A stretch of DNA of 6,508 bases from Lamprobacter sp046541315. GTDB lineage: Bacteria; Pseudomonadota; Gammaproteobacteria; Chromatiales; Chromatiaceae. The notes beneath the pieces were generated by a model. That model did no database searches. It had not been told where the DNA came from and worked only from the letters and a program-made list of their open reading frames with translations. Numbering within the stretch: the first letter of the stretch is position 1; the number at the start of each line of letters is the position of its first letter. Shown here one piece after another: positions 1-6,428 of the stretch. The position numbers and the translations under genes are program-made. The DNA lies in NCBI RefSeq assembly GCF_046541315.1, contig NZ_JBKHDN010000159.1, positions 1-6,508 on the forward strand, in the 5' to 3' direction.

Positions 1-218
1 AGCTTCTCGATCGCGAGCGGGCGCCCGGCCTGCTCGGCCTCGATGCGCAACAGATTGCGGGCGAAATCCCGAATCATGTAGCTGCCGGGAATCCAGGCCG
101 GTAGCGAGACGCGCACACTGGGCGACGCGGGCTCGGGGATCTCGAGCCCAACCTCGAAGCAATGGGCCTCGGGACGCTGGGGGATGACGCGGTACGTCAA
201 CGGGGCCGATGCGGACAT
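1..218 (-). CDS. M61-family (glycyl aminopeptidase-like) metallopeptidase, N-terminal fragment
   Basis: This is the first 72 codons of a gene running leftward out of the window, with its ATG at 218-216. The visible protein begins MSASAPLTYRVIPQ and contains WIPGSYMIRDFARN at residues 42-55. That motif is characteristic of the N-terminal beta-sandwich domain of M61 peptidases, which are zinc aminopeptidases related to glycyl aminopeptidase and usually carry a PDZ domain near the C terminus. The zinc-binding HExxH motif and the PDZ domain would lie outside the window, so catalytic competence cannot be judged. No clear Shine-Dalgarno sequence precedes the ATG; the upstream bases are pyrimidine-rich on the coding strand. 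No signal peptide is visible in the first 30 residues, which fits a cytoplasmic enzyme. The gene is divergent from the lipoprotein gene across a spacer of about 140 bases. The family call is made from motif memory, not a search. Confidence 0.85.
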   Translation of the reverse strand, partial: MSASAPLTYRVIPQRPEAHCFEVGLEIPEPASPSVRVSLPAWIPGSYMIRDFARNLLRIEAEQAGRPLAIEK

Positions 219-356
219 AAGGGGAAAACCTACTCTCACGGCTGTTCCATGCGCGCTGGCGCGCGACGACAAGACTTCGCTCGACCCTATCAGATGTCGT
301 TACAATGCGATATGAATCAGCACGAAGATCGCGGAATAACCGCACAAGGAGCACCG
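219..356. promoter_or_regulatory. divergent intergenic region with a weak -10-like box and a GC inverted repeat
   Basis: This spacer separates the divergent M61 peptidase and lipoprotein genes and should hold promoters for both. On the plus strand TACAAT at 301-306 resembles a sigma70 -10 box and would give a leader of about 45 bases to the ATG at 357. No good -35 box lies 16-18 bases upstream, so a plain housekeeping promoter is only weakly supported. An inverted repeat with 6-bp arms, GCGCGC-TG-GCGCGC, occupies 251-264 and could be an operator or just GC-rich sequence. A Shine-Dalgarno sequence, AAGGAG, sits at 346-351, five bases before the lipoprotein ATG, and supports that start. Confidence 0.35.
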
Positions 357-986
357 ATGCCTCAGTCACAGCGACAGCGCCTTCAGCCCAGCGACGCCCT
401 CCCGGGGCGCGCAGGGCCCCTGGGCCGACGCGCGCGCAAATCCTCCTGGCCCGGGTTGCCGACCGCGCTCACGGTCGCCCTCTTCGTCGCGCTCGGCGGC
501 TGCGCGAACCCGGGCAGGATCACCGATCCGTCGGTCTATCTGGGCAATCCCTTCCACCGCCCCACCGAGTCTAGCTTTCGGGACATGGCCCGCGCCGGCT
601 GCGGTCCGATGAGCGTCGGCGACAGCACGGTCGATGCCCTGCTCGGCGAGGACAAGGCCTTCGACGACCTCATCAGCGCCCTCTATCGGGGGGATATCTC
701 CAACGATGAGTTCATGAATCAGGTGTTGCTCCAATATCCCGCAGCGGATGCCAACATCCCCGCGACCGGCTGCATCATGGATCAGCTCGCCCAATGCTTT
801 GCCGAGACCTGCAAGGCCGAGGCCGCCGTTGAACGCCAGGCGCGGGATGCGAAGGACACCGAGGATGCCGAACAGACCACCAGCGCGGTGACGATCGAGC
901 CGAGCGAACTGCCATCGGAAGACCTGCCGGAGATCGATGCGAGGATCGAGCCGTCCGGGGACGACGGCCCGACACCGCTGCCCTAG
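357..986 (+). CDS. predicted outer- or inner-membrane lipoprotein of unknown function
   Basis: The 209-residue product has a long basic N-region, a hydrophobic stretch (LPTALTVALFVALGG, residues 34-48) and a lipobox ending at Cys49 (LGGC), so it should be exported and lipid-modified by the Lgt/LspA route. The residue after Cys49 is Ala, not Asp, so the inner-membrane retention signal is absent and outer-membrane sorting is more likely. The mature part carries four further cysteines (82, 139, 147, 152) that could form disulfides in the periplasm. Its tail from about residue 160 is rich in Asp, Glu, Pro and Ser and is probably disordered. The ATG at 357 is chosen because AAGGAG lies five bases upstream. 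In-frame ATGs at 162 and 312 lack such a site, and an internal TTG at residue 34 would give a more usual signal-peptide length. I do not recognise the family. The sanA-like gene follows after 28 bases, suggesting co-transcription. Confidence 0.8.
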   Translation: MPQSQRQRLQPSDALPGRAGPLGRRARKSSWPGLPTALTVALFVALGGCANPGRITDPSVYLGNPFHRPTESSFRDMARAGCGPMSVGDSTVDALLGEDKAFDDLISALYRGDISNDEFMNQVLLQYPAADANIPATGCIMDQLAQCFAETCKAEAAVERQARDAKDTEDAEQTTSAVTIEPSELPSEDLPEIDARIEPSGDDGPTPLP

Positions 987-1014
987 ACAGCGCAGAGGCT
1001 GGTCGCCGCCGCGC

Positions 1015-1917
1015 ATGTCCGAGCATGAGCCCCGCCCAGCCGGCAAGCCGTTGCCGTCGGACACCGAGGCCGCGCCCTTGGCCAGGGCGGTCGGTTGGCG
1101 CCGATGGGTGCGCGGCGGCCTGTCGCTGCTGGGGCTCGGATTCGTCGGCCTGCTGACGGCGCTCGCCCTGATCGACCTGCGGATCTCCCTGGCGACGCGC
1201 GGCGCGATCACTGACACCCTCGCCGAGGTCGAGCCCACCGAAATCGCGTTGATCCTGGGCACCTCGCGCGGCCAGCACGGCAAGCCGAATCGCTTCTATC
1301 AGGCCCGTATCGAGGCGGCGGCAGCGCTCTACCACAGCGGGCGGGTGCGCGGCATCCTGGTCAGCGGCGACAACGCGACCCGCTACTACAACGAGCCGAT
1401 CTCGATGCAAAAGGATCTGATGGCGCTTGGCGTTCCCGGCGAGCACATCACCCTCGATTATGCCGGCTTCCGCACGCTGGACTCGATGGTGCGCGCCAAG
1501 GAGGTGTTCGGCTTGGAGCGCGTGCTGGTGGTCAGTCAGCGCTTCCACGCGGCCCGCGCGATCTTCCTCGCGCGTCGCTTCGGGCTCGACGCGCGCGGCT
1601 TCGCGGCGGCCGATCCCGCGCATACCGGTTATCTCAGGGTCCGCGCGCGCGAGGTGCTCGCCCGCGCCCTCGCGATGCTCGACCTCATCAGCGGTCGGGG
1701 GCCGAGATTTCTCGGCGCGCGCGAAACGGTTCGTCTCCAGGATGGGCCGCGCCTCGATCTCCTGAGCAGGGATTCAGCTCGGCCCGAACAGCAACCAGAG
1801 GATCAGACCGAGGAGCGGCAGCAAGAGGATCACGACGATCCACAGCACCTTGGCCAGGGTGCCGGCACCGCTCTGGACGATCTTGACAAAGGCGTAGATC
1901 ACAACGATCAGATGTAA
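1015..1917 (+). CDS. sanA: SanA-like DUF218/YdcF-family envelope protein
   Basis: This 300-residue protein belongs to the DUF218 group near E. coli SanA, an inner-membrane protein known for vancomycin exclusion at high temperature and envelope permeability; its biochemical activity is unresolved. A single N-terminal membrane helix lies at about residues 34-53, after a hydrophilic, Pro-rich N-terminus. Family motifs follow in order: ILGTSRG (80-86), VSGDNATRYYNEP (116-128), LDYAGFRTLDSMVRAKEVF (147-165), SQRFH (174-178) and PRFLG (230-234). The ATG at 1015 is the only reasonable start in frame before the helix; AGAGG at 994-998 is too distant to be a convincing ribosome site. The frame runs well beyond the usual SanA end (E. 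coli SanA is about 239 residues). Its last 47 residues, 254-300, lie antisense to the minus-strand PLDc_N gene and are an Asp/Glu/Gln/His-rich mirror of that gene's membrane helices. The tail may be a non-conserved extension or the result of a 3' frameshift. Confidence 0.88.
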   Translation: MSEHEPRPAGKPLPSDTEAAPLARAVGWRRWVRGGLSLLGLGFVGLLTALALIDLRISLATRGAITDTLAEVEPTEIALILGTSRGQHGKPNRFYQARIEAAAALYHSGRVRGILVSGDNATRYYNEPISMQKDLMALGVPGEHITLDYAGFRTLDSMVRAKEVFGLERVLVVSQRFHAARAIFLARRFGLDARGFAAADPAHTGYLRVRAREVLARALAMLDLISGRGPRFLGARETVRLQDGPRLDLLSRDSARPEQQPEDQTEERQQEDHDDPQHLGQGAGTALDDLDKGVDHNDQM

Positions 1918-1953
1918 CAACCCGAGCAGGCCACCGACTTCGATACCAATCAC
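1774..1953 (-). CDS. small two-helix membrane protein with PLDc_N-type domain
   Basis: The 59-residue product starts at a GTG (1953-1951) with GGAG eight bases upstream (plus-strand CTCC at 1962-1965). That fixes the start even though the frame stays open further upstream, into the lipid kinase gene. Two hydrophobic helices occupy about residues 7-26 and 36-56, joined by a short KIVQSGAGTLAKV loop, and the protein ends WLLFGPS. This pattern matches small proteins carrying only the 'phospholipase D nuclease N-terminal' segment, the membrane anchor found before the catalytic part of cardiolipin synthases. No HKD catalytic motif is present, so it is not itself a phospholipase or synthase. A role as membrane anchor or modulator is possible but unproven. 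It overlaps the end of the sanA-like frame for 144 bases on the opposite strand and is divergent from the lipid kinase gene with a 42-base gap. Confidence 0.85.
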   Translation of the reverse strand: MIGIEVGGLLGLLHLIVVIYAFVKIVQSGAGTLAKVLWIVVILLLPLLGLILWLLFGPS

Positions 1954-1995
1954 CTGTCTGTCTCCACTCGATTCTAAGGATCCAAGCGCGACACC

Positions 1996-2949
1996 ATGTC
2001 CCAGACCGTCATCGTCGTCAACCATCGCGCTGGCGCCGGCGCCTCGCACATCCGGGCCCTCGCCGATCGCCTCGCCGCGCGGCTGGGGGCTGGAACAGGC
2101 CACGTCAGCATCCTCAACCTTGGCGACGATGACAAGGCGGCCACGCCTTGGCGGCAAGACCTGCAGGCGGCGTTGGCGGCGGGCAGCGAGCGGGTCTTCG
2201 TGCTCGGCGGCGATGGCACGGTGCTGGCGGTCGCCTCGCAGCTGCTCGGGCAACCGGTCGCGCTCGGCATCATCCCGCTCGGCACGGCCAATCTGCTGGC
2301 CCGGGATCTCGGCATCCCGCTAGAGCCCGAGGCGGCGATCGCTGCGCTCACCGCTGACCCGGCCGTCACCGCCATCGACGTTGGCTGCGTCAACGGACAG
2401 CCGTTCCTCTGTGCCTCGATGATCGGACTCACCACCGCCCTTGCGCGCACGCGCGAGGCGATCCGGGGTCAGGGTTTCGTGCCGGCCGCGTTGGAACTCG
2501 CCCGCAAGACGCTGCGCCTGCTCTGGCGTTACCCCTACCACCGCATGCGCCTTTGGCTCGACGGCGCGCAACTGAAGGTCGAGACGCGCGCGCTGGTCAT
2601 CACCAACAACCCGATCCGCGCGCACGTGCGGCCCTACCCGAGCCGCGACCGCCTCGACAGCGGCCAACTCGGTCTCTATGGGGTGCATCAAGGCCCGCTG
2701 TGGGAGCTGCCGCGACTCGCGCTGCGGATCATGCAAGGCGACTGGAGCCAGGAGCCTCGCATCTTCCAGCAACAGGCCGCCGCGCTGCGCATCGAGACCC
2801 GCAATGAACGGACGTTGGTGGTGATGAACGATGGCGAGCGCCTGCGCCTCAAGACCCCGCTTTTGTATGCGAGCCGGCCCGGCGCCTTGCGGGTGCTCAA
2901 GCCCCGTGATGGGGACCCGCAAGCGAGCGACCGGCCTATGCTAACCTGA
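1996..2949 (+). CDS. diacylglycerol kinase catalytic-domain lipid kinase (YegS/DgkB-like family)
   Basis: This 317-residue protein has the layout of soluble bacterial diacylglycerol-kinase-fold enzymes, which phosphorylate a lipid hydroxyl with ATP at the inner membrane face. Motifs seen are VVNHRAGAGAS (7-17), the nucleotide-binding GGDGTV (71-76), PLGTANLLARDLGIP (94-108), an IDVG strand (127-130) and the C-terminal NDGERL (278-283), which matches the conserved DGE-type segment near the active site. In many family members GGDGT is followed by x-N-E; here Leu77 and Ala78 fill those two positions, as in a subfamily I recall with GGDGTxxAVA, so the lipid substrate may differ. There is no membrane helix. 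The ATG at 1996 has AAGGA at 1976-1980, an unusually long 15 bases away, and no better in-frame start is seen. The gene is 42 bases from the divergent PLDc_N gene and 48 bases before sthA. Family confidence is high; the actual substrate is unknown. Confidence 0.9.
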   Translation: MSQTVIVVNHRAGAGASHIRALADRLAARLGAGTGHVSILNLGDDDKAATPWRQDLQAALAAGSERVFVLGGDGTVLAVASQLLGQPVALGIIPLGTANLLARDLGIPLEPEAAIAALTADPAVTAIDVGCVNGQPFLCASMIGLTTALARTREAIRGQGFVPAALELARKTLRLLWRYPYHRMRLWLDGAQLKVETRALVITNNPIRAHVRPYPSRDRLDSGQLGLYGVHQGPLWELPRLALRIMQGDWSQEPRIFQQQAAALRIETRNERTLVVMNDGERLRLKTPLLYASRPGALRVLKPRDGDPQASDRPMLT

Positions 2950-2963
2950 ACGCTTTCCAGCAG

Positions 2964-2983
2964 GGCGCGCCCCCGCGCGCGCC
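2964..2983 (+). promoter_or_regulatory. GC hairpin immediately before the sthA ribosome-binding site
   Basis: GGCGCGC (2964-2970) and GCGCGCC (2977-2983) form a perfect 7-bp stem around a six-base loop. The next base begins GAGG (2984-2987), the Shine-Dalgarno sequence of sthA, ten bases before its ATG. No run of T follows, so this is not a standard intrinsic terminator for the lipid kinase gene. If folded in the mRNA it could limit ribosome access to sthA, decouple the two genes or slow RNase trimming. In GC-rich DNA such stems also arise by chance. Confidence 0.45.
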
Positions 2984-2997
2984 GAGGCAGAGACAGC

Positions 2998-4395
<1,398 letters not shown>

Positions 4396-4477
4396 GAGAC
4401 CCGACACGCATGCACCTCGCACTCGCAGCATCAGAAGCCGACGCGACCGCCACGGTCATCCCAAGAGGGCCTACCAG

Positions 4478-5983
4478 ATGACCGAGCTGCTCAGTCTCTC
4501 GCGCGCGGCACGCCTTGCCGGCGTCACCCGCGCCGAGATCCAAAAGCGCATCCGCCATGGCGAGATGGAGACCTTCGAGGGCCAGGTCGCGATCAACGAT
4601 CTGCTGCGCGTCTACCCCAGCGTCAGCCTGGAGCAGAGTGGCGATTTCGAGCGCGTCGAACAGATCAAGGCCGAGGCCTACCCGCGCAGCCATGACGAGG
4701 ACACCCGGCTGCCGAGTCAGCAGGTGCTGATCACCCGCATCAAGGCGCTGGCGGAGGCGCTGGTGCAGCGCGTCGCCCGGGTCGAGGCGTTGGAGCAGCT
4801 ACTGGAGGAGGTCCGAGCGCGGCTCGATGAGATGGCGGCGGACGCGGGAGACAAGAGCGGCGCGAGCGCTGCTGCGGAGACCCAAACCCATACTCAAGCC
4901 CAGGCCTTACGCGACCTCAGCGCCTGGCTGCAAACGCGCCGCACGGATCTGGCCGAGAGCGCCGTCGAGGCAGCACAGACCCAACTGCTTGCGAGAGACA
5001 GCTTCCTGCGCATCATGTCCGCCAGTGTCAAGATGATCCCGTCGGGACACGAGTTCTTCGTCGACGGTAACGAATCCATCCTCGAGGCGGCGGTGCGTTC
5101 GGGCCTGCGGCTGAGTTACGGCTGCGCCAGCGGCAACTGCGGCGAATGCAAGGCGCGGCTGGTCAGCGGCGAGGTCTATCGGCTGCGCGAGCACGATTAT
5201 GTGCTGAGCGAGCGCGAGAAACAGATGGGCTATCTGCTCACCTGCTCGCACACGGCGGTCACCGACCTGCAACTCGAGGCCGCCGAGGCACACTCGCCGG
5301 CCGATCTGCCGGAGCAGGAGATCCAGGCCCAGATCCGCAAGCTGGAGCCACAATCCGGCGGACTGATGCTGCTGCATGTGCAAACCCCGCGCACCAATAC
5401 GCTGCGCTTCATGGCCGGACAGCGCGCCCGGCTGAGGCTAGCGGATGGCCCTGAGCAGGAGCTGCCGATCGCCAGTTGTCCCTGTAACAGGCGCAATCTG
5501 CTGTTCACCCTGCGCCAAGGCGACGACGCCTTCAGCCAGGCGGTGTTCGAGACGGTGACGCCACGCCAGCCGGTGACCCTGACCGGCCCCTATGGGGACT
5601 TCGTGCTCGCCGATGCCACCGAGCCGGCCGTGTTCATCGCGCTCGGCGACGGCATCGCGCCGATCAAGAGCCTGATCGAGCACGCGGTCTCGATCGACAG
5701 TATCGAGGCCTTCCACCTGTACTGGTCGGTGCCGGCGCCGCGCATGCACGATCATCAGCCCTGGTGCCGGGCGCTGCGCGAAACGCTCGATAACTTTGCC
5801 TTCACGCCGCTGGTCGACGCTGCCTGTGACGACCTGCTGGCGCTGCTGGAATCCGATCTCGAGGCGCTGCCAGACAACCGCTACTACATCGCGGGTCCGG
5901 GCAGCGCGGTACAGGCGGTGGTCTCGACGTTGCTCGCGGCTGGGGTGCCCCAAGCGCGCATTGCCAGCGAGGAGCTGGACTGA
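4478..5983 (+). CDS. helix-turn-helix / coiled-coil / [2Fe-2S] ferredoxin / ferredoxin-reductase-like fusion protein
   Basis: The 501-residue protein has four parts. Residues 5-47 (LSLSRAARLAGVTRAEIQKR onward) resemble the excisionase/MerR-like winged helix-turn-helix. Residues about 80-120 are a leucine-heptad coiled coil, followed by an Ala/Gln/Thr-rich linker and another helix to about 178. Residues 183-270 are a plant-type ferredoxin domain with cluster ligands Cys216, Cys221, Cys224 (YGCASGNCGECKARL) and Cys256 (LLTCSHT). Residues about 280-501 resemble ferredoxin-NAD(P)+ reductases, with GPYGDF (370-375), the nucleotide-binding GDGIAP (390-395) and YIAGPG (470-475). The usual flavin motif RxYS appears as QELP (327-330) and the usual CGP Cys is Ala472, so FAD binding is uncertain. 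There is no membrane helix, so it is probably cytoplasmic. AAGAGG at 4463-4468 supports the start. It follows sthA by 82 bases and may share its transcript. Electron transfer is inferred from the family; DNA binding is only suggested by the fold. Confidence 0.88.
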   Translation: MTELLSLSRAARLAGVTRAEIQKRIRHGEMETFEGQVAINDLLRVYPSVSLEQSGDFERVEQIKAEAYPRSHDEDTRLPSQQVLITRIKALAEALVQRVARVEALEQLLEEVRARLDEMAADAGDKSGASAAAETQTHTQAQALRDLSAWLQTRRTDLAESAVEAAQTQLLARDSFLRIMSASVKMIPSGHEFFVDGNESILEAAVRSGLRLSYGCASGNCGECKARLVSGEVYRLREHDYVLSEREKQMGYLLTCSHTAVTDLQLEAAEAHSPADLPEQEIQAQIRKLEPQSGGLMLLHVQTPRTNTLRFMAGQRARLRLADGPEQELPIASCPCNRRNLLFTLRQGDDAFSQAVFETVTPRQPVTLTGPYGDFVLADATEPAVFIALGDGIAPIKSLIEHAVSIDSIEAFHLYWSVPAPRMHDHQPWCRALRETLDNFAFTPLVDAACDDLLALLESDLEALPDNRYYIAGPGSAVQAVVSTLLAAGVPQARIASEELD

Positions 5984-6012
5984 GCCCGCGGGTCCTGGAC
6001 TGCGCCTGCGGG
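5975..6012 (+). repeat. imperfect 20-bp tandem duplication over the stop codon of the fusion gene
   Basis: Bases 5975-5992 and 5995-6012 read CTGGACTGAGCCCGCGGG and CTGGACTGCGCCTGCGGG, matching at 16 of 18 positions with an offset of 20. The first copy contains the TGA stop of the fusion gene (5981-5983); the second has TGC there. It looks like a small local duplication just downstream of the gene end, with no evident function. Confidence 0.6.
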
Positions 6013-6073
6013 ACTCGGCAGGGAGAATGCGCCGCGGCGCGCCCAGAGGCTATGGCTCGCGGACCCCAGGCTC
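5982..6073. terminator. possible structured region between convergent genes (weak terminator candidate)
   Basis: An imperfect long-range inverted repeat pairs GAGCC and GGGTCC (5982-5995) with GGACCC and GGCTC (6061-6073). Inside it, GCGCCGCGGCGC at 6029-6040 is a perfect 12-bp palindrome. The arms overlap or touch the stop codons of both converging genes (5981-5983 plus, 6074-6072 minus). There is no T-run on either strand, so intrinsic termination is not strongly supported. The structure could still act with Rho or protect 3' ends. Confidence 0.3.
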
Positions 6074-6260
6074 AGGCGGCGGCGCTGTTGGGCATTCGGT
6101 TCTGGCGCGGCGGCAGGAAGACGGTGCCCTTGCCGAAGCGGTTGATCGCCTCATTGCGCACCCAAGCCGGCGCGTTGGCGTAGAAGCGGACGTAGGTAAA
6201 GCCGCAATCACCGCGCTCGATGCTGGCGACCCAATCGTTGAAGTTGCTCGTCTCGTTCAT
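6072..6260 (-). CDS. conserved-looking small orphan protein, 62 residues
   Basis: The product begins MNETSNFNDWVASIERGDCG and ends FLPPRQNRMPNSAAA. The ATG at 6260-6258 is chosen because GGAG lies seven bases upstream (plus-strand CTCC at 6268-6271); a longer in-frame ATG at 6305 lacks this. Codons end strongly in C or G like the other genes here, and composition is protein-like, with many aromatics (Trp10, Phe21, Tyr23, Phe26, Tyr27, Trp33, Phe42, Phe48) and one Cys (19). There is no signal peptide or membrane helix, so it is probably a soluble cytoplasmic protein of about 7 kDa. The compact aromatic core (GFTYVRFYANAPAWV, 20-34) looks foldable. I do not recognise the family and offer no function. 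It converges on the ferredoxin-reductase fusion gene with an 88-base gap. Confidence 0.8.
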   Translation of the reverse strand: MNETSNFNDWVASIERGDCGFTYVRFYANAPAWVRNEAINRFGKGTVFLPPRQNRMPNSAAA

Positions 6261-6278
6261 TATGAAACTCCATTCCCG

Positions 6279-6292
6279 GCCCGTCGACGGGC
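6279..6292 (-). promoter_or_regulatory. perfect 14-bp palindrome in the leader of the small orphan gene
   Basis: GCCCGTCGACGGGC is a perfect palindrome lying seven bases upstream of the GGAG ribosome site of the 62-residue gene (reading leftward). As DNA it could be a dimeric operator; as RNA it folds into a 5-bp GC stem with a UCGA loop beside the ribosome site. Either role is inferred from position and symmetry only. Confidence 0.4.
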
Positions 6293-6398
6293 TCGCGTGC
6301 CGCATGAGCCATGGGGCCTCTGCGACCTGTTGTTGTAGGGAAGCGATCGGTGTTGGATCGATCCTGGTTATCCTGCCCCTCGGCCTTGGGGCTTGGTT

Positions 6399-6425
6399 TC
6401 CTTGCGACTCGTCTCCTTGCGATTC
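6399..6425. repeat. short direct repeat, two copies of TCCTTGCGAYTC
   Basis: TCCTTGCGACTC (6399-6410) and TCCTTGCGATTC (6414-6425) differ at one of twelve bases and are spaced 15 bases apart, about one and a half DNA turns. A separate perfect palindrome, GGATCGATCC, lies at 6355-6364. The stretch 6261-6428 between the orphan gene and the possible plus-strand start at 6429 otherwise shows no convincing gene. The repeats could be regulator half-sites or a chance duplication. Confidence 0.35.
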
Positions 6426-6428
6426 ATC

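Noticed and set aside
162..356. N-terminal extension of the lipoprotein frame to ATG 162 or 312.
   Set aside because: It would put about 114 or 64 residues before the lipobox cysteine, and the first would overlap the divergent peptidase gene. The ATG at 357 has AAGGAG at proper spacing.
366..1283. Long minus-strand open frames opposite the lipoprotein and sanA-like genes (also 775-1623).
   Set aside because: They have Arg/Ala/Gly-rich shadow composition and no recognisable motifs, while the plus-strand frames carry a lipobox and SanA motifs.
1954..2253. Upstream extension of the PLDc_N protein to an ATG at 2253, giving 159 residues.
   Set aside because: The extension lies opposite the kinase N-terminus, including the region just before GGDGT, and has shadow composition. 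The GTG at 1953 has a well-placed GGAG and gives the normal size for the family.
4396..4477. Possible promoter or terminator between sthA and the fusion gene.
   Set aside because: No hairpin with T-run and no convincing -35/-10 pair is seen in these 82 bases; only the AAGAGG ribosome site is clear.
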